Part shown: piece by piece, positions 53,832 through 62,430 of the stretch
How positions within the stretch are numbered: the stretch's first letter is position 1
Layout of the letters: the number at the start of each line of letters is the position of its first letter
Assembly (NCBI GenBank): GCA_963847735.1
Contig: CAWKAV010000007.1
Location: forward strand, 1 to 64,000
Direction of reading: 5' to 3'
Origin: CAWKAV01 sp963847735
Lineage (GTDB): Bacteria; Desulfobacterota; Desulfuromonadia; Desulfuromonadales; BM103
Length of the DNA stretch: 64,000 bases
Program-made: the position numbers and the translations under genes
The notes under the pieces: generated by a model
What the model was told of the DNA's origin: nothing
Database searches by the model: none
What the model saw: the letters and a program-made list of their open reading frames with translations, nothing else

Positions 53832-54892
53832 CCGGCGAGAGCGATCTCCGGCCGTTTTTCAGCATAGGAGTTACGACCTACAATCGCCATGACCTGTTGC
53901 GACAGACCCTGGATTCAATCCTCGCGCAAACGTTTACCGATTTCGAAGTGATTGTCGGCAATGACTACACCGAAGAGTCTCTGAGCGGAGAAACGTTCGG
54001 CATCGACGACCCGCGTATCCGGTTCGTCAACCACCCCGAGAATCTTCGTGAAGTAGGCAACATGAACGCTCTGCTCGAGATGTCGACCGGCCGCTACTTT
54101 ACCTGGTTGTTTGACGATGACCTGTACGAGCCTTCTTTTCTCCAGGTTGCTTTCGGGACTCTTCGGGCCGCCGGATACCCCTCGGCCTTTTTCTGCTCCT
54201 ACAAAATTGCTTCCTCGACAGAGCTATCCCGGTCCCCGGAGCTGAAGGCCGGGCCCGCCATTCAATTGACCGGCAAGGAGTTCCTGCGCTGGTACTCGGT
54301 GTATCACGCCAGACTGTTCCCAACCTTCGGTGTGTTTGATAGAATCGAGCTCATGAGCAGGATCGGCGGCTACGAAGAGTTGTGCGAGGGTCCCATCGCC
54401 CTCTACAGCGAGTACCTGTTCCTCGCAGGTTGCGGGCAGCTGGAACGGATCGTCTTTGTCGATGCCCCCCTATACCTGTACCGTCTGCACGAGGGGTCCT
54501 ACTCGGAGACCAATACGTTCCTGGAGCAGTATACGATCGCTGGACGAAACCTGATCAGCCGCAGCCGCGAGGTCCTGACAAAAGGGGCTCTGGCCAGCGA
54601 CTTTCCGGTCAACCTGCTGAAGGTCTGCAGCCTGCACCTGATCGAGTTCGCCCACAAGTTGGGCAGCCACGTGCGTTATCTCCCCGCAGAGGCGCGCAAC
54701 GACTTTGGTGTCAAGGCGGCCTGCCGGATGATAGCATGGCATTGGCGGGAGTCCGCCGGGGTCTGGAAGCAATACCTCAGCCTGGGAGGGGACAAAGGGA
54801 TTCGCAGCCGGTTCGAATTCCTGAAAGTCCGGCTGTTCTGCAACTACCGGATCCTCAGCCATTATTTTCACTACTTCATTAAAAGGGCATGA
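53825..54892 (+). CDS. glycosyltransferase family 2
   Basis: This 355-residue protein has a GT-A fold. It opens FFSIGVTTYNRHDLLRQTLDSI, with the TFTDFEVIVGNDY strand and the acidic metal-binding motif WLFDDDLYEP near residue 98. It has EYLFLAGCG and VDAPLYLYRLHEGSYS, with the HEGS-type acceptor segment. It has no membrane helix and would act on the cytoplasmic face of the inner membrane, adding one sugar to the lipid-linked glycan. The start overlaps the stop of the upstream epimerase. Donor and acceptor cannot be inferred. Confidence 0.85.
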   Translation: MVAGESDLRPFFSIGVTTYNRHDLLRQTLDSILAQTFTDFEVIVGNDYTEESLSGETFGIDDPRIRFVNHPENLREVGNMNALLEMSTGRYFTWLFDDDLYEPSFLQVAFGTLRAAGYPSAFFCSYKIASSTELSRSPELKAGPAIQLTGKEFLRWYSVYHARLFPTFGVFDRIELMSRIGGYEELCEGPIALYSEYLFLAGCGQLERIVFVDAPLYLYRLHEGSYSETNTFLEQYTIAGRNLISRSREVLTKGALASDFPVNLLKVCSLHLIEFAHKLGSHVRYLPAEARNDFGVKAACRMIAWHWRESAGVWKQYLSLGGDKGIRSRFEFLKVRLFCNYRILSHYFHYFIKRA

Positions 54893-54983
54893 CGGTGAAC
54901 AATGATGCTCGAACCAGGACGACAGATCCCGGACAGGCGCCCCGATGCCGTCACCGGTCATTGCGCGTCATGGCGTTAGGAAC

Positions 54984-56081
54984 ATGAGAAACACTCCAAG
55001 GCTTCCTGCCGAACTGATATTTTTCGTGACGTCACACTGTCACCTGCGCTGCAAGCACTGCTTCAACTGGAAGAACCTGCAACGGAGCAGTGATTTGTCA
55101 CTGACAGAGATCGTTGCCCTCGCCCGGTCCGTTCCCACCTTGAAGAACCTGATGCTTTCGGGAGGAGAGCCTTTCCTGAGACAGGACATCGTCGAGATTT
55201 GCCAGGCTTTCGCCCGGCACTGCCGGCTGGACATGATCGACATCCCGACCTCGGGAACCCTCGTCGACAAGACCCTGTCGGATGTCGAACGTATCCTGCG
55301 GGCCATCTCCCCCGCGACCCTTTCCATCGGCATCTCACTGGACGGCATGAGGGGCTATCACGACGACAACAGGGGGGTACCCGGGACCTTCGACAAAGCC
55401 GTTGAGTGCTGCGACCGGCTGCTTGAGCTGAAACGTCGGAATCGGCGCCTCAGGGTCAATATCCTGACGACGCTCGCATCGGACAACCGTGAGGAACTCA
55501 TGGCCCTCGAGAGTTTCGTCGCGGAGAGATTCCCGCAACTCGACAACCTGTATTGGGGGGTTGTCCGTGGCGACTCCCGGGATCGGGCCACCGCCGGTGT
55601 CGAGGTCGATGACCTGGCCAGCATTGACGAGAGATACCTCGCTCACGACGCGCGCCGGAAGGGGAAGGAGCAACCACTCGTCAGCCGTTTCTACGAACTA
55701 CGCCGGCTTGCCTTGGAAAAGAACAGGCAACCCGTTCCCTGTGTTGCTGCGAACAGGATCGCGGTCGTCTACGACGACGGCAGCGTGGCCCCATGTGAAA
55801 TGCTCCCGACGGTGGGGAGCCTGAAAGAGGACTCCTTCGATCGGATATGGTCCGGAGCACAGATGTGTCAGGCCAGGGAGTCGATCGCCGCAGGGGCCTG
55901 CGCCTGCACCCACGAGTGTTTCCTCTACCCAAGTTTCGAAGCGTTCCTGCTCGAGCGGCCGATGACCCTGGTCAGGCTTGCAGGTTTCCGTGGGCTCATA
56001 CACTGGCTTGCGGCAAAACCCAGCCTCGGCAATCTCCGCTGGCATCTCAGGCACCTGCTCAACAGAAAGCAAAGGACATGA
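54984..56081 (+). CDS. radical SAM/SPASM domain protein
   Basis: This 365-residue enzyme reads LIFFVTSHCHLRCKHCFNW, with the CX3CX2C cluster motif near residue 18, then LMLSGGEPFLRQDI, the GGEP SAM-binding segment, and ISLDGMRGYHDDNRG. The C-terminal SPASM region has CVAANRIAVVYDDGSVAPCE, WSGAQMCQ and ACACTHECF cysteines for auxiliary clusters. It differs from the other radical SAM protein at 49261. SPASM enzymes modify peptides or, less often, sugars; no precursor peptide gene is seen. The ATG at 54984 has a close AGGA; an earlier ATG at 54945 adds 13 residues without support. It overlaps the next glycosyltransferase start by four bases. Confidence 0.8.
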   Translation: MRNTPRLPAELIFFVTSHCHLRCKHCFNWKNLQRSSDLSLTEIVALARSVPTLKNLMLSGGEPFLRQDIVEICQAFARHCRLDMIDIPTSGTLVDKTLSDVERILRAISPATLSIGISLDGMRGYHDDNRGVPGTFDKAVECCDRLLELKRRNRRLRVNILTTLASDNREELMALESFVAERFPQLDNLYWGVVRGDSRDRATAGVEVDDLASIDERYLAHDARRKGKEQPLVSRFYELRRLALEKNRQPVPCVAANRIAVVYDDGSVAPCEMLPTVGSLKEDSFDRIWSGAQMCQARESIAAGACACTHECFLYPSFEAFLLERPMTLVRLAGFRGLIHWLAAKPSLGNLRWHLRHLLNRKQRT

Positions 56082-57099
56082 ACAGGGAGCACGAAGCCGT
56101 GACGGTATCGATTGTCATCCCCTTTTACAATGCGGAAAAATATCTCCTCGAAACTCTCGAGAGTGTCCGTCGGCAAAGTTTTTCCGACTGGGAACTGATT
56201 CTGGTCGATGATGGCTCGACGGATACGTCTGCAGAGCTGGCCCGCAACTATCTGGACCGCACTCCGGTGCAGGCCTCGCTCCTTAGCCATCCGGGCGGGG
56301 AGAACCGGGGCACCAGCGCGACGAGGAACCTCGGCCTCAGCCATGCAAAGGGCACATACGTCTGTTTCCTCGATGCGGACGATGTCTGGATGCCTGGTTT
56401 CCTGCACGGTTTCGTCGACCGGTTGGAGAAAATGCCAGCCGTAGATATGGCGTATTGTCCATGTATCTACTGGGAACCTGCGGACCGTGTCGGCGAGGAC
56501 CGTTACTCCGGCCGGGTGCAGGCTCTCGGCATGGCGAATGCCGGACAGGTCGGGGCCGACAAGATATTGAGACTGTTTCTCGAGAACGAGAACGCCGTCC
56601 CTTCGCCGAGCGGGGTCATTGTCAGGAGGGCGGCCTTGACCCGGGCCGAAGGGTGGGAGAGACAGCTTCCCGGCGATGTGCGATGATCAGGCCCTTTACG
56701 CAAAACTGCTGCTTATGGGCAACGACCTGTTCGTGGCGGACACCCCCCTCTATTACTATCGGCAGCACGAACAACTCACTGTGCAGCACCGCCCTACGGC
56801 AGGATCGCCATTACGAGGACAAGAAACAATATTTCGCTTGGCTGAAAAGCTACCTGCGGGCCGGCCCTTCCGCCTGGAGTCGGTACCTCAAGCAGGTCAA
56901 CGAGCAGGAGACCCTGCTGGAAATCCGGCGTCAGGTCGATGTCCGTTACGATGCAGGAGCGTCGCGACTGCAAGCCCTCGGTATCCTTCTTGATATCCTG
57001 TCGCACCTTCGGCGATCAAAAGAGAGCTGTTTCAGCTATAAAGTGTTACGATACGGGTGCGGTTATCTTCTCGGCAGGGTCCTGGCCCCCGGCCGGTAG
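56078..57099 (+). CDS. glycosyltransferase family 2 (two frameshifts)
   Basis: The first 200 residues are a clear GT2 domain: VSIVIPFYNAEKYLLETLESV, WELILVDDGSTD, RNLGLSHAKGTYVCFLDADDVW (metal-binding DADD near residue 92) and VPSPSGVIVRRAAL. A slip near 56675 moves the frame to one that reads DDQALYAKLLLMGNDLFVADTP and YYYRQHEQLTVQH, the expected acceptor segment. A second slip near 56800 moves to the last third (YFAWLKSYLRAGPSAWSRYL). The corrected protein is about 340 residues. Since all three parts match one family in order, sequencing error is the likely cause. It overlaps the upstream radical SAM gene (ATGA). Confidence 0.75.
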
Positions 57100-57131
57100 A
57101 CAAAGTCCACGGCTTGTCATTGGATTAGACA

Positions 57132-58226
57132 ATGATTGACTACGAGAACCTGAGAAAAGTCAACGAACCCTTTTTCGACGCGTTCCGCGATATCTTCAAT
57201 CGCACGCTGGCAAGCGGTTGGTATGTCCTCGGCCAGAACGTTGAACGTTTTGAAGATGAATTTGCCGACTACTGCGGGGTTTCGCACTGCATCGGTGTGG
57301 GGTCCGGACTGGATGCGCTGATCCTCTCCCTCAAGGCTTACGATTTCCCGTCCGGCAGCGAAGTGCTGGTCCCGGCCAACACCTATATCGCGACGATCCT
57401 TGCCGTCCTCCAGTGCGGCCTCAGGCCGGTGCTGGTGGAACCTGATCCGCGTACCTGCAACATCGACCCGGACAGGCTGGAAGAACAGGTCACGCCGAAA
57501 ACTGTCGGGATCATGGCGGTCCACCTGTACGGCAAGGTTTGCGCGATGGACAGGATTCTCGAGATCGCCCGTCGTCACGAACTGAAGGTCTTAGAGGACT
57601 GCGCCCAGGCCCACGGCGCACGTCTGCGGCAGACAAAAGCCGGTGCTTTCGGCGACTGCGGGGCCTTCAGCTTCTATCCGACCAAGAACCTGGGCGCCCT
57701 TGGCGACGGCGGGGCGGTGACGACCAATGATCGCGCGATTGCGGAAAAGATCAGGATGCTCCGCAACTACGGTTCGGCGAAAAAATATTTCAACGAAATG
57801 GTCGGTATGAACTCTCGCCTGGACGAGATTCAGGCGGCATTTCTCTCGCACAAACTGACCGGGCTTGATCGAACCAATGACTACAAGCGGACTTTGGCGG
57901 ACATTTATCACCAGGAACTGCATGACGATTTTGTCAAGCCCGTCGTCGTGGACGGTTTCCACGATGTGTATCACATCTACAACATTCGCCACCCCCGCCG
58001 GGATGAACTTAAAACGTATCTGGCCGAACATGGCGTCGGCACGGAAATCCACTATCCGCTGCCTCCCTATCGGCAGAAGGCGTTGACCGGTATGTTTGAC
58101 GGCGAGGCCTACCCGATATCGGACCAGATTCATGCCACCACCCTGAGCCTGCCGATATCGACTTGTCATTCGACGGAGGATGTTGCACGGGTGGCCGAGA
58201 TTATCAACCGTTTTAGGGAGAAATAA
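57132..58226 (+). CDS. DegT/DnrJ/EryC1 sugar aminotransferase
   Basis: This 364-residue PLP enzyme would transfer an amino group from glutamate to a keto sugar nucleotide. It has the N-terminal FASGWYVLGQNVERFEDEFADY (ASGWY), GVGSGLDALILSLKA, PANTYIATILAVLQCG, the PLP-binding EDCAQAHGA and the Schiff-base lysine in SFYPTKNLGALGDGG at about residue 186. It also has RNYGSAKKYFNEMVGMNSRLDEIQA. All family landmarks and the usual length are present. The product would be an amino sugar in the glycan; 3-amino versus 4-amino cannot be told. It is 32 bases downstream of the glycosyltransferase and ends the first co-directional stretch of the locus. Confidence 0.9.
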   Translation: MIDYENLRKVNEPFFDAFRDIFNRTLASGWYVLGQNVERFEDEFADYCGVSHCIGVGSGLDALILSLKAYDFPSGSEVLVPANTYIATILAVLQCGLRPVLVEPDPRTCNIDPDRLEEQVTPKTVGIMAVHLYGKVCAMDRILEIARRHELKVLEDCAQAHGARLRQTKAGAFGDCGAFSFYPTKNLGALGDGGAVTTNDRAIAEKIRMLRNYGSAKKYFNEMVGMNSRLDEIQAAFLSHKLTGLDRTNDYKRTLADIYHQELHDDFVKPVVVDGFHDVYHIYNIRHPRRDELKTYLAEHGVGTEIHYPLPPYRQKALTGMFDGEAYPISDQIHATTLSLPISTCHSTEDVARVAEIINRFREK

Positions 58227-58410
58227 CAGGCGCCAGTGACCCCGCCTGAAAACGGACGACTTGCAGCGGAGGGGAGTGTGACGAAGATGACAGAAGATGA
58301 GAAGCGGCGAGGCCGACAAGCGTAAAATCCCCCATCAGCCTGCAATGGCATGAATTGCCCGATCTTGCAGTAACTCAATGCGGTCCCGCCAGTTGATTGT
58401 ATCCGGTCGC

Positions 58411-59181
58411 CTAAGGAAGAGGGTTTTTTACGGCAAAATACGTGCAACTGATAAATGCAGTTCCGGCAGCGTCGCACGTTTCGGTTGCAATGAGCCTCAA
58501 GCCATTCTCTTCAAGTAGCGCCAAGACCTCGCGTTTCCTTAAAGGATGCATTTCCATGACATGTCTTTTCCCATACCGGATTCTGGTTGCTAGCGTAGAG
58601 ACCAGGTTTCCCGTCAGGAAATGAACCAGGCCGCCGACAGTCTTCAAGTCCTGGTGTGATGGTGTCTGAAAAACGAGGACTCCCCCGGGTCGCAAAACGC
58701 GACAAAACTCCCTGATCAACAGACGCTGGACCTTCCTTGGTGAATGCTGGAGCACCAAGTTGCTATAAATAAGATCGACAGTCTCGTCGGCCACATCTGC
58801 AAGAGATTCTCCGTTGTTTCGCAAAAATTCCAGGTTGTCGTATTCGGCATTTATTGCTCGTGCCTCAGACAACATTGCCTCTGAAATGTCAACTCCCAGG
58901 ACTTTCTGGAATGATGATGCCAATGCTCTGCTTAATCGCCCGACACCACATCCATAGTCGAGAGCGAGTCCCAGCCTGGGTTGTATGCCCAATTGAGAGA
59001 TCTTGGCCAAAAGATCACCGATTTCCTCAACTCCAGTCTGAAAAAAATCAGACTTGTCCCACTTGCCGTCTTTCTTTTCCGGGTCGGAAAGGACCGCCCA
59101 ATAGGGGTCTTCGGTTCCCAGCGCTTCCCATTGTTGTCGATGTCGGTCGGTCATGGATGCGGTTGTCTCAACCTTCTTCAT
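58411..59181 (-). CDS. class I SAM-dependent methyltransferase
   Basis: This protein of about 256 residues has a central Methyltransf_11/25 domain: LALDYGCGVGRLSRALA (motif I) near residue 70, VLGVDISEAML, the motif-IV segment ETVDLIYSNLVLQHSP and CRVLRPGGVLVFQTP. The N-terminus, with QQWEALGTEDPYWAVLSDPE, is typical of a bacterial family often found in glycan loci. It is the only minus-strand gene within the glycan locus and is flanked by longer gaps on both sides, so it probably has its own promoter. The start at 59181 is the first likely ATG; 59154 is another choice and neither has a strong Shine-Dalgarno. Substrate unknown. Confidence 0.8.
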   Translation of the reverse strand: MKKVETTASMTDRHRQQWEALGTEDPYWAVLSDPEKKDGKWDKSDFFQTGVEEIGDLLAKISQLGIQPRLGLALDYGCGVGRLSRALASSFQKVLGVDISEAMLSEARAINAEYDNLEFLRNNGESLADVADETVDLIYSNLVLQHSPRKVQRLLIREFCRVLRPGGVLVFQTPSHQDLKTVGGLVHFLTGNLVSTLATRIRYGKRHVMEMHPLRKREVLALLEENGLRLIATETCDAAGTAFISCTYFAVKNPLP

Positions 59182-59483
59182 ATGATGCCAGAAATACAAT
59201 GGCAAACAAATTATTCGAACCACAGCAAGCCGTCAACGATAAAGTTCTCCTTCTTCCTTTTGTTCAGTTTCGGTCCCTCGGCGAGGTCAGGCTAACCAAT
59301 CAGCATTGCTAAAAGAGTTTATTTAACGGCATATTGAAAATCACACAAATTACTGGAAAAGAGCAGGGTGGATGGCTATAGTAAAATCGAAAGTACAAGA
59401 GAAACCGAACAATTAGGGCATTCAGTGGCGTTCAAAAATGGCATCACCAATGTTGTGATTTGCATTGCAGAGGAGATCACCGG

Positions 59484-60185
59484 TTGATAGATCCATTAAT
59501 TGAAAGGATGATGAGATATCTCTTTCGAAAAAAAGTGAATGTCGTCTTTAACGATTTAATGCGGAACAAGCCGGTCAGCACGGTCTTTGGCTGTGACCGT
59601 GGCACCCCCATAGACAGGCACTACATAGAGGGTTTCCTGCAGAAAAACGCGCCATTCATCAAAGGCAAGGTCCTCGAAGTTGGCGACAGCTCGTACAGTA
59701 AAAAATTTGCCGGGGAAGGTGTCACCTCCTTCGAGGTGCTGCATGCCGCTGCCGGGAACAAGGCCGCGACGATCGTCGGCGACCTGACCGACTCGGCAAC
59801 CCTGCCGGCAAACTTTGCCGACTGCTTCATCTGCACGCAGACCTTCAACTTCATCTTCGAGGTGAAAAAGGCCATCGCCGGCGCACATCACCTGCTCAAA
59901 CCGGGAGGCGTGTTGCTGGCAACCGTGTCGGGAATCGGCCAGATCAGCCGTTACGACATGGACCGGTGGGGGGATTACTGGCGGTTCACCTCTGCCTCGA
60001 TCGAAAAACTCTTCCAGCCCGTTTTCAAAGGCGGCCTCGAGATTCAGACTTTCGGCAATGTCCTCGCGGCGACCACCTTTCTCCAGGGGATTGCCGTGGA
60101 GGATCTGCCCGATGAGACGTTGCTGGATGAGCTTGACCCCGATTACCAGCTGGTGATCTGCGTGGTTGCCAGGAAGGCCCTCTGA
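59484..60185 (+). CDS. SAM-dependent methyltransferase (TTG start)
   Basis: This 233-residue protein has KGKVLEVGDSSYSKKFAGEGV as motif I, then FADCFICTQTFNFIFEVKKAI and HHLLKPGGVLLATVSGIGQ, a methyltransferase type 11 layout. The RYDMDRWGDYWRFTSASIEKLF segment is common in methyltransferases linked to glycosyltransferases. I choose the TTG at 59484 because GAGGAG stands eight bases upstream. The ATGs at 59508 and 59511 lie directly against a purine run with no spacing, and an in-frame TTG at 59460 lacks a site. Its stop overlaps the deacetylase start (TGATG), and it begins the second run of the locus. Confidence 0.75.
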   Translation: MIDPLIERMMRYLFRKKVNVVFNDLMRNKPVSTVFGCDRGTPIDRHYIEGFLQKNAPFIKGKVLEVGDSSYSKKFAGEGVTSFEVLHAAAGNKAATIVGDLTDSATLPANFADCFICTQTFNFIFEVKKAIAGAHHLLKPGGVLLATVSGIGQISRYDMDRWGDYWRFTSASIEKLFQPVFKGGLEIQTFGNVLAATTFLQGIAVEDLPDETLLDELDPDYQLVICVVARKAL

Positions 60186-61162
60186 TGCTGCTCGAGCGAG
60201 TCCGACCGATTGTCCTGGCGATTCGCAGGGCCAGGAACCTGCTCCTGCGGGCGATCGACACGCCGGTGGTCGTCCTGCTTTATCACCGCGTCGCCGAGCT
60301 TGCGTCGGACCCCCAGCGTCTGGCCGTTACACCGGATAATTTCCGTGCGCAGATGGCCTATCTCAAGCAGAGATACCCCTTGGTCAGGTTCGAGGAGGAC
60401 TGGTCGCGCGTCAAGGGCCCGGCCATCGCGGTGACCTTTGATGATGGCTATGCCGACAACGCCTTGAATGCCCTGCCAATCCTTGATGAGGTCGGGGTGC
60501 CGGCCACTTTTTTTGTCAGCACCGGCCACCTTGATGCGCGGCAGGAATACTGGTGGGACGAACTGGAGCGAATCCTTCTCGGGGGGCTGGCTTTGCCGGA
60601 GTCTTTTGCCCTGAGAGACGGCCGCTATGGCAGCTGCTGGTCGACAGGCACCCTTGCCGCACGTAAATCATTCTACGCAGAGATCACGCCGCTGATTAAA
60701 AAGCTCACCGCCGACCGACGCGATGACTGGTTGAGCCAACTCCGCCACTGGGCAGGAACGGATGATGCCGGCAGAAGTGCTTACCGGTCCATGACCAGCG
60801 CGGAACTGCAGCAGCTTGCAAGCAGCAGTTGGGTGACTGTCGGTGCCCACACAGTGACGCATAGCCGCCTGTCGGCCCTTGCCGAAGAGCAGCAGCGCGA
60901 GGAGATTTTCAAGTCCAAACGTCAACTGGAGACCCTGCTCGGCAGACCCGTTACGACCTTCTCCTATCCCTACGGCAGAAAGGCCGACTACAATCGCACG
61001 TCGATCAACCTCTGCCGCGAGGCAGGGTTCGTGAGGGTCGCGGCAAACTTCTATGGCCTGAGCTACCGCTGGACCGATACCATGCAGGTCCCGCGCTACC
61101 TGGTACGCAACTGGGGTGTGGACGAATTCGACGCCATGATGAAGGAATTCGGCGCGCGATGA
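60185..61162 (+). CDS. polysaccharide deacetylase (NodB homology, CE4)
   Basis: This 325-residue protein reads VVVLLYHRVAELASDP, then the catalytic/metal motif VTFDDGYADN near residue 85, PATFFVSTGHL, and the second metal motif GAHTVTHSRL. It then has TTFSYPYGRKADYN and REAGFVRVAA. All five NodB motifs are recognisable. There is no signal peptide; an N-terminal helix may dock it at the membrane. It probably removes N-acetyl groups from a sugar of the glycan, at the lipid-linked stage or on a precursor. Starts overlap both neighbours (TGATG upstream, ATGA downstream), so it is part of a tight operon. Confidence 0.85.
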   Translation: MLLERVRPIVLAIRRARNLLLRAIDTPVVVLLYHRVAELASDPQRLAVTPDNFRAQMAYLKQRYPLVRFEEDWSRVKGPAIAVTFDDGYADNALNALPILDEVGVPATFFVSTGHLDARQEYWWDELERILLGGLALPESFALRDGRYGSCWSTGTLAARKSFYAEITPLIKKLTADRRDDWLSQLRHWAGTDDAGRSAYRSMTSAELQQLASSSWVTVGAHTVTHSRLSALAEEQQREEIFKSKRQLETLLGRPVTTFSYPYGRKADYNRTSINLCREAGFVRVAANFYGLSYRWTDTMQVPRYLVRNWGVDEFDAMMKEFGAR

Positions 61163-62430
61163 AAGTGCTGATGCTCAATACCTTCGATGAAACGGGTGGT
61201 GCGGCCCGGGCTGCTGTTCGCCTGCTTAGGGGCGCGACGGAACTTGGCGTCGATATGCGCATGCTGGTGCAATTCAAGACCGGTCATGACGACAGGATTA
61301 TCTGCAACCGGAATCGCTTGCTTAAACTGGTACGGCGGGCAAAGCTGTTCCTTGGCCTGCTGCCGGTGCGGAGCTACCCCAACCAGCCGGAGAACAACTT
61401 TTCGCCGGCCCTGATGCCGGACAGGCCGCCCGGGGAACTTGCCGAAATCGATCCGGATATCATCCATTTGCATTGGCTCGGCGCCGGTTTTCTGAGCGTC
61501 GAGACGATTGGCCGGCTCGGTCGACTGGGCAAGCCCCTGGTCTGGACCCTGCACGACTCCTGGCCGTTTACCGGCGGCTGCCACATGCCTTTTGATTGTA
61601 CACGATACCGGCAGGGTTGCGGAGAATGCCCAGTGTTGGGTTCCACGCGGGAAAAGGATCTTTCCCGCAAGACCTGGGCAAGAAAGCAGGCGTCCTGGCG
61701 CGACCTCAACATGACCCTGGTCACGCCGAGTCGCTGGCTGGCCGATTGTGCACACTCGAGTTCCCTGTTCCGGAAGTCCCGGATAGAGATGATTCCCAAC
61801 GGGCTGGATACGGAGGTGTTCTGTCCCGCTGACAAGCAGGCTTCACGACGTTCACTGGGATTGCCCGGTGATAAAAACATCGTCCTGTTCGGAGCGGTCG
61901 GCGGGACAAGTGACCCGAACAAGGGGTTCCACCTGCTCGCGCCGGCCCTGCAGTTGCTCGGCAAGCGCTTGCCTGGCACGATGGCGGTTATCTTTGGCGC
62001 CGACAGCTCTGCAGGGCTGCCGGACCTGGGGATGCCCGTGGTTTCTTTAGGCCGGATTATGGACGACAGGAAACTGGCGGCGATCTACTCCGCGGCTGAT
62101 GTCTTTGCCGCCCCGTCAATACTGGAAAATCTCCCCAGCACGGTGATGGAGTCGATGGCCTGCGCAACCCCCTGCGTCGCTTTCAGGCAGGGCGGGGTGG
62201 CCGATCTGATCGATCATGAGATGTCCGGGTACCTGGCACAGCCTTACGAGGTCGAGGGCTTCACCCAGGGCATGATCTGGATCCTCGAAGACGAAAAACG
62301 GCGCGCGGAGCTTGCCGCTCGCGCCCGGAGCAAGATCAAGGAATGTTTCTCGCTGGAGCTGATGTCCCGCCGTTACGCCGATCTCTATGGGGAACTGCTG
62401 GCAAAACATGCGGAGGGATCGCATGGCTGA
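61159..62430 (+). CDS. glycosyltransferase family 4
   Basis: This 423-residue protein has a GT-B fold. It starts MKVLMLNTFDETGGAARAAVRL. It has IIHLHWLGAGFLSVE and PLVWTLHDSWPFTGGCH with a small CX..CxxCP group (residues of about 143-158), a feature of the WfgS/WbwX-like GT4 branch in which Cys residues may bind zinc. Next comes TPSRWLADCA. The C-terminal domain has IPNGLDTEVFCP, VLFGAVGGTSDPNKGFHLL and the nucleotide-sugar binding ENLPSTVMESMACATPCVAFRQGGVADLI, with the E-x7-E pattern. Retaining mechanism by family; donor unknown. Start and end overlap neighbouring genes. Confidence 0.9.
   Translation: MKVLMLNTFDETGGAARAAVRLLRGATELGVDMRMLVQFKTGHDDRIICNRNRLLKLVRRAKLFLGLLPVRSYPNQPENNFSPALMPDRPPGELAEIDPDIIHLHWLGAGFLSVETIGRLGRLGKPLVWTLHDSWPFTGGCHMPFDCTRYRQGCGECPVLGSTREKDLSRKTWARKQASWRDLNMTLVTPSRWLADCAHSSSLFRKSRIEMIPNGLDTEVFCPADKQASRRSLGLPGDKNIVLFGAVGGTSDPNKGFHLLAPALQLLGKRLPGTMAVIFGADSSAGLPDLGMPVVSLGRIMDDRKLAAIYSAADVFAAPSILENLPSTVMESMACATPCVAFRQGGVADLIDHEMSGYLAQPYEVEGFTQGMIWILEDEKRRAELAARARSKIKECFSLELMSRRYADLYGELLAKHAEGSHG

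Noticed and set aside
58226..58260. Terminator after the DegT aminotransferase
   Set aside because: The CAGGCG/CGCCTG arms are short, the loop is large and no T run follows.
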